A DNA stretch of 64,000 nucleotides from Heracleum sosnowskyi (lineage: Eukaryota; Streptophyta; Magnoliopsida; Apiales; Apiaceae): the NCBI GenBank assembly GCA_030848705.1, contig JAUIZM010000151.1, positions 1 to 64,000 on the forward strand, given 5' to 3'. Below the pieces are notes generated by a model. The model worked only from the letters and a program-made list of their open reading frames with translations, did no database searches and was not told where the DNA came from. How positions within the stretch are numbered: position 1 is the stretch's first letter; the number at the start of each line of letters is the position of its first letter. Of this stretch, positions 33,075 through 45,576 are shown piece by piece. Both the position numbers and the translations under genes were made by a program.

Positions 33075-36000
33075 GATCAAAGAACCGAATGATGTTATGA
33101 TATAGATTTTTAGGCTATATATTTTTTCTTCTTTTGACTATGGTCATAGTATATACAACTTGTTGGACTTGTTCAACGTTCGTAATGCAAATATCCATTT
33201 TTCAAATACACGACTCAGGTCTATGAATTACAATACTGATTTATTATTTTGTATAAATAATAAATTATATAAATTATGAATGAGAACTGTCAGGTATGAT
33301 GGCTGTTTTCGTGGTCTGAGGTGATGATGACCGGGAATCATCAATCATCATCAATTTATCTATTACTATATATTATATGCCAACGGACAAAGTTTACCAT
33401 TTTAATGCTTGTGAAATTACGATTTTACCCCTATTTTTTGAAAAATAACAAAAATACCACTATTATATTATTATGCAAAAACATGTTCATATTTGTTAAT
33501 GAAGAGAATCGAACCTCTAACCTCCTTCTAATAAAGTCCAAAGCCTAACCACTATACTACGTTGCTTTTTGAGTTTACTTTAAAGATTTTATTAGATAAG
33601 TCACATTATTTCCTGTAATTCTATATTCTTTTTTTACTTTGAACCTTTGAGTAAATATTGGTCCATATTATTTATATAAATTTGTATTTTTTATTTAAGT
33701 TATTATATATATATATATATATATATAGGTAAATGATCAATGATCATTTTAAATTTTTATTATAGTTGTATATTTTTATTATAGTTGTATATAGTTGTAT
33801 ACACTCTGTTCGTCACATTCATTTCTTAACAAATTTCTTTTCAAAATGAACACTTCATTTGTTGATATTTTCTTATATTAAATGTCATTCTTTATCAACT
33901 TCGGCATATCTCTAATTTACTCATTTTTTTCATCAATTTTTTTTCACTTTTTCCACCATTTTAATCCCCCGGTTGATGTCCGAGTCAAAAATCGGGGTGA
34001 TGATTTAAAATGTAGAATATTACGGAGTATATAATTACAAAAAAAAGTTTTCTTTCATTATAAATGATAACTTTAAAAAATAAAATCTTTACACTCTCTT
34101 TGTCATGATAAATGATGAGTATGAAAAATAAAATTTATATGATATAATTTCACATGTTACACATGAATGTAAATTATTCCGGATAAAAAAATATTTTCAT
34201 TTTTCTCTTTGGATATATATAAATTTATTATACTATTTAAATAAAAATATATAAATTCTATCTATAAAATCATACATAATATATAACTACGTCAAATATG
34301 AACTATATATCATAATTTTTAAGTATATAAAATATCAAATATTTGAGTTAAATTAGAAATGTTTTATTGATCAAATATTTAGACTTTGAGGGGTTTAAAT
34401 GTATAATTCGACTAAAAAGATAAATATTTGAAAATGTAGAAGATACAATTGAATTGATTCCAAAAACATGATAACTCAAAAACATGATCTATGTTTTAAA
34501 TAAAAAATTAACATGATTAATATGCAATAGATTAAAATAAGATATGATATTTCTCGATCATAAGAATTATAAAATTGTCTAACTATTAATGACGACCAGT
34601 TAGACTATAAATTTTAACAATAAAAATTCAAATTGTATGTAAAATATTATTAAATGATGTTAAAAAAAAGTATAAGTCTTTAATAATAATAGAATTTTAT
34701 ATAATATATTAATTGGATGCGTAATATCATAAAATCATTTTGATAAATGAAATTCTAAATAGGGTTTGTGGGCTTTGAGGACATCGTCGAATTATAACAC
34801 TGAAGCTAATACACAATAAAATACAAGTAAAGTTTATTTTTTGTATATGAAAAGGTTGAGTTTATTATTACAAAAATGTCATTCAATATTTGTATTGAAA
34901 AAACAGTATAACCTCGTATAAGTCTTCAGGTCAAAATCATGGATATTTTTCACTTTTAAATAGATGAATAATCCCAAGACATTTATAAAGTTATCACATT
35001 TACATTACTTTTAAAAAAAAATTAGTCTTAAAAATGATATATTTATCAGTATATATTTATTTATAACACGTGCAAAGCACAAGTTATTTTTTGTATTATT
35101 TTACTTTTTTATTTAAATTATTATAATCAAATTAAATATAGTAACGAGTGGTTCACGCATTTTACCTTTATTTATGTTTTTAATTTTTGAGTTGTTTTGC
35201 TGGATCAGCCGTTCAGAGTAAATTTTAATTTTAACATATTTGTAATTAAATGTTTATTTTAATATGTTGTTGATGGGATTCGAACCTTAAACTTCTATGT
35301 AGCATAACTTTTAGTAATACATCTAGATGTTCCAATCAATTTGACTTCAAAGACCCATCAGTATCGATTGTGATTGAAAAGGATAACCAATATGAGTTGT
35401 GAACCAAATGATAAATTATACCCCATTTTGTTTATTATAGTTTAGTATAGATTATAGTTGATTCAGAATTCATTAATTTGTACCATATATTTCTAAAATT
35501 ATATACCTGAGCAAAATACATGAATTTTGAGAAATATATATAAGATAATTCAATTTGAGTTATATATGAATTTTTAAAATTTAGGATTTCAATTATTTAC
35601 GATGATTGAGTTGAAACATTTACTTACGTCATTATAACATGAATCCACTCTATATGAAGGGGAAAAAAGATGGAACCAAAAAATGGTTGTTTGTAATACA
35701 TGAATCATGTGCCTTTTATCATATAGATATTAGTTGAATATTACGAAATCTAATCAAATTTACAAGTATTTGATTCATGAAAACGGTACACAATATTACA
35801 AATTTACGATAAATTGCAAATATTATCATCTAATGTATTTTTAATTATAAAATTATTTCGATATATGAACAAATTCAGTGAGAAATTATTTAATTAATAT
35901 ATGAACAAGTCTCAAAACCTGACAAGGGTACGTTCATCATTCAAAGTAGTTACATTATTCGCCAACAAAATTTCTTACCACTCTCCACAACTCACACTTC

Positions 36001-36463
36001 TCATCTTACACGATCAAACTTACGATTTCACAAACCTCACGTTAATAAATCGACCTCCTCGCAAAAAAATTATTAACTTTTCTATGCAGGCCCGTGCCTT
36101 GATATAAAGAGTATAGGCGGGAGGTGAGATGACAGATTGTCTCAATTTATTTATATTAGAAGTAGAATAGGTGTTCGAATTTGTTGACGAGAAGAGTTCG
36201 AATTAATAGGAAAAACATATAAATAAAAGTTTGATTTGAAGTAGAATATGTGTTCGAATTTATAAGGGAAAATTATTTGAATTTATAGGTAAGAAATAGA
36301 ATTAAAGTTTTATTTAAAGTAGAATATGTGTTCGAATTTATAGAGGATAAGAGTTCGAATATATAAGAGATACTTGCAATTAAAAGTTCTACTGGACGTA
36401 AAATATGTGTTCGAATGTACAGAGGAGAAGAATTCGAATTTATAGAGACTTTATACGTTAGAC
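33075..36463. other. Gene-free AT-rich intergenic region
   Basis: I see no gene in about 3.4 kb. It contains the tRNA-like stretch at 33497-33562, a (TA)n run at ~33703-33727, a box-B-like GGTTCGAATCCC complement near 35276, and a decayed Helitron-like hairpin (GTGCAAAGCAC near 35070) without a CTAG end. From ~36130 on, short units with GTTCGAATTTATAG recur several times. Confidence 0.5.
33497..33562 (-). repeat. tRNA-like (possible SINE head)
   Basis: On the minus strand, TAGTATAGTGGTTAGGC resembles an A box and GAGGTTCGATTC, about 35 bp on, a B box. The stretch does not fold into a convincing cloverleaf with a paired acceptor. A tRNA-derived SINE head is possible; the body and poly-A tail are not identified. 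Confidence 0.35.
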
Positions 36464-36858
36464 GGGAAAATAAATTTTTTTATCAATGAACTTTATATAC
36501 TTTTAGAGACCAATCACTGAACTATAAACTTTTAAAAACCAACCACTGAACTATAAATTTATTTGTTTATATCACTAATGTTACTCTCGAATTTCAAAAT
36601 TAGCATTCCGTTAAAAAATCAGTGACGGAATGCTTAATTGATTCTAGATTGGTGCTTGAACCCTAGTTTTTGTTAAACCCCAATCTGAACATCCGTTGGC
36701 CAATCATTCAACGGAATACTAATTTTGAAATTCGAGAGTAACGTTAGTGACATAAACAAATAAGTTTATAGTTCAGTGGTTGGTTTCTAAAAGTTTATAA
36801 TTCAGTGGTTGATTTCTAAAAGTATATAAAGTTCAATGATAAAAAAATTCATTTTCCC
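36464..36858. mobile_element. Mutator-like foldback element with 10 bp target duplication
   Basis: A 395 bp element made mostly of two long inverted arms (about 36464-36632 and 36693-36858). They share GGGAAAAT, TATATACTTTTAGA, CCAACCACTGAACTATAAA and TTCGAATTTCAAAATTAG-like words. TACGTTAGAC repeats directly at 36454-36463 and 36859-36868. A 9-10 bp duplication with long inverted arms fits non-autonomous Mutator-like elements. Confidence 0.85.
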
Positions 36859-36868
36859 TACGTTAGAC

Positions 36869-37755
36869 ATATAATTAAAAATTCTATCGGAAGTATAATA
36901 AGTTTTCGAATTTATAGAGTAGAATAATTCGAATTTATAAGAAATACATATTAAAAAAAAATCTATTAGAAGTAAAATAGTTGTTTGTGAATTGTAAGGC
37001 ATGTATAATTAAAAAATTTATTGGAAGTAAAATATGAGTGCAAATTTATATAAATATGAGTGCAAATTTATTAGAAAATAGTATTTTAATAAGAAAATTA
37101 ATATAAGAGACAAGTATTCAATGTATAAAATTTGCCATTTTGATTTTAACAAGAAAAATATGTTTAACGGTATGACGGCTTATTAGGGAGAAATGACTAA
37201 TTGTTAGAATTTTATAAATAGAGTTTTTCTAAAAAAATTATAACGCCGTCATGAATCGCGGCTTTATCAACTAGTTATATTACAAGAGATGACAGGATTG
37301 ATGTGTAAATAAGGCTCTTTCTTTATTTTTCTATATAAAATTTATGTATTTCTATCATTTTATATTAGTTTCAAAAAATTTAATTAAACATTTTAATTTT
37401 TATTACCGACAATAATAAGAAACGACCTAATCAAGACTTTGAGGCTAATATTTTTCATAAAAATTTAAAGGCCACCCAATTTTCTTTTTGAATATCATTT
37501 GATATTTATACCACTAACATTATTTATTTGAATTTTTTGATTCAAAAAATTAAAAAATCCGTCGGATGTGAAGTTCTTCTATAATCCATCGGGTCTCAAA
37601 CCCCTCTGGCCCAACCCAGGTTTATCGGGTCAAACCCAAACTTCAATAAAGCCCAAACCAACTCATATAAAACCTCCGAAAAAACCCAAATAGCCCTAAT
37701 TCCCAAATTGAGATAACAAAACCAAACTGAAACTAAAAAAATCTCATAAAAAAAA
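36869..37755. other. Upstream region of the unknown-protein gene
   Basis: AT-rich and without a gene to ~37560. The last ~190 bp are less AT-rich and contain repeated AACCC/AAACCC words (37607-37690) typical of plant promoters and 5' leaders just before the ATG at 37756. Confidence 0.45.
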
Positions 37756-40084
37756 ATGTCCGGAAGAGAAGTTCGAGAGTACACAAATCTCTCCGATCCC
37801 AAAGGTACGTCTTATTCATATCCGTAACACTAAATTTAAATACTCTTGCACACATTTACGATTCGAACTCTCAACGTCTCGTTACGATAAATAGATAAAT
37901 ATATATATCCGTTAGGTTAAGTCGTGAGGAATGTAAATAAATTTAATTAGTTTGTTTTACTATTTGCTTATTATTATTATTATGATTAAGTAATTGTAAT
38001 TTGTTGGATTATGAATATAATTGTTGTTTGATGTGAGCAGATAAGAAATCGGGGAAAGGGAGGATTGATGATGAGGATACTACTTTTCAAAGGATGGTTG
38101 CTAAGGTTAGTCATTTCGGCTTCCTCTGGATAAAATTCGTCGTATTGTAGAATCTCGATAAATTATTACTTGGTTGGTTGATTGTTGGATGGATTGATGT
38201 TTTTCGAGATGGTGTGGTTGGTAATGTAGATAGAGATAATGTATTTTTAATCTTGATAAATTGATAGAAGTGTGTAGTTGTGAGGCGGTTAGGTTACGAT
38301 AAATAAATCAGTACTTGGTTGATTGATTGTTGGATAGGTTAATGTTTTTTCGAGATGGTGTGGTTTATAATGTAGATAGAGATAATGTAGTTTTAATCTT
38401 GATGATGTGATAGAAGTGTGTAGTTGTGAGGCGGTTTAGTTATCGAGGTTATAACTGAATGGAGATTAATCAGATAGAACAAATGGATCTTGATGGTTAA
38501 GAATTAGTAGTTGATGACTAGGAAAGTTTCGAATGATTTTGCTTCTAATTCGATTAAGTTGTGTTTTTGAGGCTTAGACATGAAGGTTTTTACGGTTTTT
38601 AGTAGGGTATGAGGAAGGTCCCAATGTAATCGGTTTTACCCTTATCTTCATCAAATTAGAACTGATGGTTTTTGGTAGATTGGTAGGTGTATAATGGGTC
38701 ATCAAATTGTTAGGTATTATTTCACAATGGCCTGAGTGGAAGAATATTTACTGTCTATGACTGATCAGATTAGTTAGAGTAGAGACAATTGTAATACTCA
38801 AGCTCGATCTATCCATCCGAGTAAATACTCATTGCTGGATATGAGTAGTTGACGAATGTTACAAATCAAGACATACACTCTTGATTCTAAAAGTGAATTA
38901 AAATATTGTCTTTCAGTCATGTGTTAACTTAATATTTTCAATGACGTTTACGTTGTATTCTTGGAATTTTGTTCTGATAACATGCCCTGACAGGGATCTT
39001 GGCTTCCTCTATTGGGCTTTTGATGCATACAGATGCAAGATGTTGCTGGTGAACGTGGAGGATACCTTCATGGACGAGGCGGTATATTTCCTCCTTTCCT
39101 CTTATTTATCTTTATATTCATATGTTGCAAACAGGCATATTTGATTTAGCACTACCGCATAAGCTTTACTTGAGCTGAAATGCAGCCTTGGACAGTGATG
39201 ATCTGCTATATCTCAAGGAGCAGATGGAAGCTGAGGAAGATGCGGAACGCCTTTTACGCCGCACTGAGAAACGAGCATTTGCTGCATTTAAAATATCCTT
39301 TCTTAGAACTACATTGAGTTTCTTGTGATTTTTCTTTTATTATAGCTTTGAATATGCAAGTATGATTTATTTAACAAAAAATGCGTAACCGAAAATTTTG
39401 ACCTGGAAAATCCTGCGGGTAAACTTCTCCATAGTATTTCATGTACTATAATTTAAGCTTTCTGAATATATCTTCTAGGCTCTGCAGGAAAAAGGAACTG
39501 TCTGTTTCCTGCAGTCCTGGTACACATTTCTACTCTTTTGAGTATCGTAGTTGACTGTTTTTATTATACTTGAATTGATTGGGTCATGCAGATAGAGGAT
39601 TTATATCTCTACTTGGAGAGTAAACCCACTTATAAATAAGGGTGTATTTCAAAGGCTTGTTAACCTTTTGGGTCTAGAAGTGTTAGTCGATGTACACATG
39701 AACCCTCAAAAAATGAAAATTGACAATAGAAAAAAAAAAGAAAAACGTCATTTGTTTATTTGTAATGTTCATTTTACTCGTTTTCCCTTGATTTTTACAA
39801 TGAACGAACAATAGTTCCTTTGCTGCAAGTTTCCCTCGGATTAGGGCCAAAATCTAAATGAATGATGATTGAGGGAAGAATTAAGAGTGTTAATGTGTAT
39901 ACCTACGGATATATAGTCTTAAAGGTTGTTTTCACTTTCTGGTCGGTCAAAATCAGCTTAATTTTGATGTTGCTATGATTTCTTTAACCGCTTTGCACAA
40001 AGCTGCAAGCATAGCAGATTCTTCCCCAGCATCACTTCCCTTGCCACTTCGCGTTGAACCTAAACCAAAGAGTGGAATTCGGTA

Positions 40085-40115
<31 letters not shown>

Positions 40116-40430
40116 CTAATTATATTTCAACACATACACGCACCCATGTTCAGAATTTTTATAAAAAATTTATTGTATTGTAGGCAGCAGGATTTACTAA
40201 AGAAAGTGGTGGAAGTTAAACCAAAGCGACCAAGAGTTTCAAGTCCTCGTGATGAGAAGAATGCTACTGTATCTACCACCATTGAACGGTCAACAAACAG
40301 TAAAGCCGAGGCAAAACAGGGGGAGAAAGTGTCCCCTTCAGTAGGTAGTAACAAAGCCAAAGATAACAGGGACAACCCCGTTAAAAGCTTGCTAGTAGCA
40401 TATGTAAATTCTGACAGTGATGAAGATTGA
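37756..40430 (+). CDS. Conserved plant protein of unknown function, 199 aa
   Basis: Exons 37756-37804, 38041-38105, 39033-39081, 39186-39292, 39999-40081 and 40184-40430 join in phase to 199 aa. It starts MSGREVREYTNLSDPK, has a GERGGYLHGRG segment and an acidic helix DLLYLKEQMEAEEDAERLLR, then a basic Lys/Pro-rich tail with KPKRPR (a possible nuclear signal) and the C-terminus VNSDSDED. I believe close relatives are widespread in plants, but I know no assigned function or domain. Intron 4 is not GT-AG: it has U12-type AT-AC ends (39293-39998). The last exon is duplicated at 57810-58057. The gene converges with the pectate lyase, 198 bp between stop codons. Confidence 0.85.
39293..39998 (+). 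other. U12-type AT-AC intron
   Basis: The exon ends TTTAAA at 39292 and the intron starts ATATCCTTT, the exact U12-class donor consensus. It ends with TTCTTTAAC (39980-39988), close to the U12 branch consensus TTCCTTAAC, about 10 nt before the terminal AC at 39997-39998. Joining here keeps the frame (AAFK|KAAS). No GT-AG pair nearby does the same. The minor spliceosome should remove it. Confidence 0.82.
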
Positions 40431-40628
40431 TGGATGAAAAAAAAATTGTATTTTAAACAGTTGTAATTTTGTTCAAGTTAATTAGTACAAATGAACTTTG
40501 TTGTTATTTGAATGAATATAGCAGAGAGCTCAATGAATTATTATATATTACAATTTACAACATGAGGCATAGATTACACATTATAAACAATGAGATCGTG
40601 TCTTCATGTTTACGACTTCCACTTTTGT

Positions 40629-42047
40629 TTAGCATGTAGATCGTTTGGAGCATCTTAATGCACCCGAGGTTTGTGTTAATTGCCTCACTGATGTGGCATC
40701 TGCTACCTTGAATTGCTGTTCCTGATTGTAATTTGGGTTTGCGACAGCATTGTTAGTTCTTTGTTGGTTGAAACTAGCTCCGTTTTCAAATATGTCATTC
40801 ACCGACCACAAATTGGATGATGTGTCAGCACGATTCTTGTTCCAGACAACCTGCAAAATGTTAAATTCTGAGTTTATATTTGTTTCATAGATAATATTTT
40901 TTTTAAACTTAGATTCTTGCTGCAGTTTCTTTACCTCCTTGTTCCCTGTTTTGGGTGCTACGAAAAGGTTTGCTTGACTTTTGACGCTAGGGTTCATGCT
41001 TCCCCCTATTGCATATAGTCCCCATCCTTGGTAGAGATTGTTGACGACATGTGCATATCCAAACCGAACCCTGCACAAATTCACCATTAGCACATGTTCT
41101 GGTTTTCGTAAAAAAATTGCGTAATTGCATCTGAAAATCATACATAGACATACCTTGGCATCCTCTGATGACAATTAGGACCGAAATAGTTGAAGACTAC
41201 AGTTACCTTCATGTTTCTGTCTCGCAAGAATCCATCATCATGTCCTAAAAGCATAACCTTGTTCTGGTATCTGAACCAGTTATTTGAAATAGTAACATCT
41301 GTAGAGCCGCGGGTAACATCAATGAGACCATCTGGGCAGTCATAGAGTGTGTTATGGTCTATCCATATCTTGCTTGATGATAACATTCTGATTGCATCTC
41401 CATCTGCATGGCCTATATTCACAATCTTTGCATCTGGACCTCTTACAGGTCCTGGGCCTTGCATTTGGCAGTCGTGGATTCTTAAGCCATGGATGATCAC
41501 GTCCGTCACCTGTTCATATAAATTGTTAGACAGGAACAGATGTAAGAGAATTAAACAAAATGTATAAGAAAATAGTGCATACCCTTTGCAGCAGCAGGCA
41601 GGCACCACCTGCAATGTGAACACTTGCACCTCGTCCATCTATGGTCGAAAAGCTGCTGACAAGAAGTGGCCTCTGTAGTTTTATTTTCATGTCTCTCTTA
41701 AAGGTAACCCATTTCTTGCCCCCAATGCTGGTCATCGCATATCTCAGCGTGCCTGGTTTAGGGTTCATTGCATCATCACTAGGGTCAGTCACAACATACT
41801 CTGTAACATCTGGACCAGCATTCCTTGTCATTTTCCCAGCATAACCAATTGAACATTTAGCCAGTTCTTGTCTATTGATGTGCCATTTTGGGTTCGATCT
41901 CCAGCACTCATCAACAACGTTCCTGACTTTGTTAGAACTACTGCCAACAACCATAGAGCTCGAAGCCAGTAAAGTTATGACAATGGTGAGAACCAAAGCA
42001 ATATGGCACGATGCCATATGAACCAAAAGAACGCATTTTGAGATCAT
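40629..42047 (-). CDS. Pectate lyase (polysaccharide lyase family 1), copy 1
   Basis: Exons on the minus strand: 42047-41583, 41509-41154, 41070-40935 and 40850-40629, giving 392 aa. It cleaves de-esterified pectin in the cell wall by Ca-dependent beta-elimination. A hydrophobic signal segment (ALVLTIVITLLASSSMVVG, ~17-35) precedes the CWRSNPKWH motif of plant pectate lyases. Ca-site/catalytic landmarks: HADGDAI (~189-195), WIDH at 204-207, DCPDGLIDVTRGS (212-224), and RMPRVRFG with the RxPxxR arginines 271 and 276. All are present, so activity is expected. Met11 is an alternative start; I keep the first in-frame ATG, 46 bp below a TATA box. Copy 2 differs at residues 7 and 94. Confidence 0.93.
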
Positions 42048-42758
42048 ATCAGATGTTCAAAGCCTTTCAATGTCAAGGGCCTGGAGAGGCAGTATTTATA
42101 TATTCAGAGCAAGTTCAGTTTGTTTGGGTTTTGATATGTGTGTGTGTTGTCATGAGTAAAAGATTAATCAAATTTATGGTCTAAAAATGGAGTCATTTGC
42201 TGTCTAATAATATGATATTTGCTAATCTGGGATCTAGTAGTAACTGGCAATATTGGCCTGCAATTTTTAGCTTTTTACCATCCATTCGATGTTCACATAC
42301 AACTCAACAATGTGTCAATGTACACCTTATTGATTTGTCACAGCGGCATTTCAAAACAAACATTTACTATAATAGGATTCCATTGTTTTTGCTAATTCAG
42401 ATTCCCTTTTTAATCAAATCCATTGAGTTGTATAATTTTAAGCCAAAACGATATTGATCAAAATATAAATAAATTGGACTTGCAGATAAAGTTTAGATAA
42501 ATATTAACATAGCATATCTAGTTTCCTCCATTAAAAGATAGTAAGAAAAAAATTAGTAAATAAATTCGACGAGAAACAACTTATTATGACAATTTGAAGA
42601 TCCAACTTAAAACTTTATAATACATAATCCTTCCTGATGCCTCAGATGTTGTACTAATAAATATCAAACTATATTGACCTAACCACATACTAGCTGTTGC
42701 TGGACTACCATGGCTCTCAGGCAAAACCAGAAGCTAAAGGATTACTAGCAGCAGCAGT
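42048..42758. other. Pectate lyase promoter and serpin 3' side
   Basis: Intergenic. 42093-42102 carries a TATA box for the pectate lyase. The remainder up to the serpin stop is AT-rich and duplicated almost unchanged at 59732-60387. No further gene is seen. Confidence 0.5.
42093..42102 (-). promoter_or_regulatory. TATA box of pectate lyase copy 1
   Basis: TATATAAATA on the minus strand, 46 bp upstream of the first ATG. The same box is kept in copy 2 at 59722-59731 although the ~25 bp between box and gene has changed there. Confidence 0.6.
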
Positions 42759-44417
42759 TCAAGTAGTTAAAGGATTAAGCACTTGTCCGATGAACAGAAC
42801 AATTCCAGTACTGTTTTCTCGAATGACGAACAAAAATGGGTGGTCCGCGACAAAGTCAATTGTTTTAATAATAGGTTCCTGACAACTTGTTAAATAACGG
42901 CATACAACAGCAACAGTTGCAGCAGCAGCTTCCGTACCTTCTTCATCAACTTCAATGAGGGATTTCTGGATTATATTCGAGATATAAAGACGCTGAGGAG
43001 GATACTCCGTTGGATCACTCACCGCCATTTCGGTGAGGTCAGCTTCTCGTTCATTAAAGGGCAAGTCCAGCCCTAAATTCTTTAAAACTTGTGTTGCTTC
43101 AATGTTAGATTCAAATTTAAATTTTGGAATCAAGAACTTTCCAGTACAGACTTCCACGCGGGGAATATGGCGATCAAGAAATCCAGATTCTGACCCAGCT
43201 TTCTCTACCAATGCTTGTAGTCCATCTTTTGCATCTGGCAGGAAAATGTACATGGAAAAGGAAGGATTATTACAAACTGGATGACCACTTTTTTTATATG
43301 GAAGCTTCAACACCTTGAATCCATCGTAAGCACTTATATATTCCTCCCCACTCCTGGTCATGAAAGGAACCTTAATTGAGTTACCGTCGAGGAGGTGGAA
43401 GTCATGGTGTGCTCTGCTACCTCCGTATGCACGAAAAACTCGAGTCCATGCTCCCTTGAAATAAAGGGCATTGGCCAGAATAAGCCCAGTATCATTCTTA
43501 ATTGATCCAGGAGAAAGAATATCCTTGATAAGGCCCCTGGTTTTGTCTTCAACCCACAAATTCACTAGCTTTCTTGCCTCCTCAGGCTGAATTTGTAAAA
43601 ATCAAATCAGCAATACAACAATCATCATCAAGTATGAAGCAAAGAACAGAACATATCTAAACCATAAACTTAAAACAGATGCATGTGTTGTTTCAACTCT
43701 ATAAATAAGTTTTCTTAACATTCCCTACTTCAATAACACTATTTTAGCATTCTAGGACTTGTAAGGTAAGTTAATCAATATTATCAAGAAAAAGGTAAAA
43801 ATAAGTTTGTAACTTCTTAGTATGAAAACAACGTAAAGAAAGATGGGTTCGGTTTCCTGACCATCGATTGATGTAACCATAACTATCAACGTTTTTATCA
43901 ACAATATCAAGCCGTTTACATGGTTGAATGTCGAAATTCAGATATTGTATGCAATCACACGAATTATACCAACAATATCTATTATAAAACTATATGCATA
44001 TATTGTGCATAATAAGCGCGAGAAAATAGTACATCAAAATTTTAGAAAAATTCTGACCTGGATTTTGAAATCAACCTGACCAGGAACGGCCTTGTACACA
44101 GTTTCCGCCACCTCTAAGAAAGAAGGCTTGATACTTAATGACTCGTCGAGCCAAACACCATTAGCGAAGAACAACGAAAGATCACCCGAGAAAGAACTCT
44201 TGTCGAAAACACGAATTCCAGATGAATAACGACTTTTAAGATCAGATAAATCACGAGCTTTAAGAAAAGAGAGAAACTGGTCAAGTGTTGCACCACTAGA
44301 ACCAGCTGCAACCATACTAAGAACAGTCTCTATGGAAATTGGAGAAAAGACCACGTTTGAATTTTGGCCATGGTTTAGTAAAACGTGCTTTGCTAGGGTT
44401 AATGATACATCAGCCAT
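42759..44417 (-). CDS. Serpin with divergent reactive-centre loop
   Basis: Two exons on the minus strand, 44417-44058 and 43586-42759, giving 395 aa, the usual plant serpin length. I chose Met at 44417 (MADVSLTLAKHVLL) over the in-frame ATG at 44447, because a TATAAATA at 44464-44471 is too close to the latter. Serpin landmarks: NVVFSPISIETVLSMVAAGS, the breach/hinge YISNIIQKSLIEVDEEGTEA (hinge EEGTEAAAATVA, 335-346) and DFVADHPFLFVIRE. The loop reads VVCRYLTSCQEPIIK (347-361). Counting from the hinge puts Arg-Tyr-Leu at P2-P1-P1', unlike the Leu-Arg pair of many plant serpins, so the target protease probably differs. No signal peptide: likely cytosolic, acting as a suicide inhibitor. The last ~85 bp are duplicated at 60388-60474. 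Confidence 0.9.
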
Positions 44418-44463
44418 TGCGTACAAACGGAGTATAAGATTATCCATTAACACGGTCGCTGTC

Positions 44464-44471
44464 TATTTATA
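44464..44471 (-). promoter_or_regulatory. TATA box of the serpin gene
   Basis: TATAAATA on the minus strand, 47 bp above the preferred start codon (44417) and only 17 bp above the alternative ATG (44447). This helps to decide the start. Confidence 0.55.
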
Positions 44472-44698
44472 AGCACAATGCGAATCTTTAATTATGGAAT
44501 TTGTTGAAAATCTTGATAATTATCGACCCAGAAAGATATATGTATGAGAATAGGTAGAAGTTTTTCGAATCTTCCTGAGTAAGCTTTGAGAGTTTCTTGA
44601 ATAAGATTTGACAATCACTTTATATTACTCATATTATAACAGAATTCATTTACATGTCAAATTATACCTCCTTATTAGATCCCATAATTAACTCCTTA
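44472..44698. other. Serpin upstream sequence to Helitron border
   Basis: No gene. A TTGAAAATCTTGATAATT-like stretch and AT-rich filler lead to the Helitron insertion point between A44698 and T45577. Confidence 0.4.
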
Positions 44699-45576
44699 TC
44701 AATACTATTATATAATAGACGAAATATTAAAAGTTTGGTTGGTTACGTTGTGATTTTACTTAATTGCCCTTAATTAAATGTACTTAATTAACATTACTTA
44801 TTTATAGAAATATATTTTTAAATAATAATATTACCTATTTATAACCAATTACCTTTTTCACCTAAAATACATTATTTTTTCTATTTTTTCTAACAAATTC
44901 CCCTATTTTTTCAAATATATCACGGTCAATTACCTTTTTAACTAAAACATGTTAGTTTTTTCTATTTTTTCTTACTAAAACCCCCTCCTTTTCAAAAACA
45001 TCACGGACAAACATTTAGTTATTTATTTTTCTTAACAAATGTAATTACTAAAAATATTAAAATATAAATAATCAAATACTTATTTATAACCAATTACCTT
45101 TTCAGCTAAAACACATTATATATTTTTTCTAAAAACGTCCCTCCTTTTCTAAATATATCACGGGAAATTGCATTTTACAATTTACTTTTTCTATTTTTCT
45201 CACTAAAATCCATTCTTTTTCCAAAAATATCACAGGAAACCATTTACTTATTTATTTTAAAACGTATTTAAATACTTTTAATTATTAAATTTTGAAACCT
45301 CATTTTCCAAAAATATCACGGGCATTTACCTTTTTAAACTAAATATATGTTACATTTTTTATTTTTTCTTAGTAAAACCCCTCATTTTCAAAATTATAAC
45401 GGGCAAACCCATACTTATTTATTTTAAAATATGTTTTAATGTTATTAATTAATTAAAAGTGTTTAGCTATTTTAACATGCCTACTTACTTTTTGCACAAT
45501 TACAATTAATAAAATATTTAAAAATAATAATAAAATAACAATTAACAATCCGTGCATCGCACGGGTTTTAAGCTAG
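44699..45576 (+). mobile_element. Non-autonomous Helitron, 878 bp
   Basis: 5' end TCAATACTATTATATAATAG; 3' end with hairpin CCGTGC-ATC-GCACGG (about 45550-45564) followed by GTTTTAAG and CTAG (45573-45576). It is flanked by A and T. There is no coding capacity. The interior consists of diverged tandem modules with TATCACGG-like words near 44917, 45000, 45157, 45227, 45314 and 45396. It is about 90% similar to 50049-51015. Confidence 0.88.

Larger units (their letters stand above)
40168..42845. repeat. Segmental duplication, source copy
   Basis: 2678 bp matching 57794-60474 at about 99% by eye. It runs from just before exon 6 of the unknown-protein gene, through the whole pectate lyase gene and promoter, to the last ~85 bp of the serpin coding region. 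Here both edge genes are complete, so this is the source and the right-hand block the copy. Confidence 0.92.

Noticed and set aside
35276..35340. tRNA gene suggested by a GGTTCGAATCCC box B on the minus strand
   Set aside because: No matching A box, acceptor stem or anticodon arm.
36083..36102. GCCCGTGCCTTG as another Helitron tail
   Set aside because: The second hairpin arm and CTAG are missing.
44418..44447. In-frame ATG at 44447 as the serpin start
   Set aside because: It is only 17 bp from the TATA box; Met at 44417 fits both promoter spacing and family N-termini. It cannot be fully excluded.
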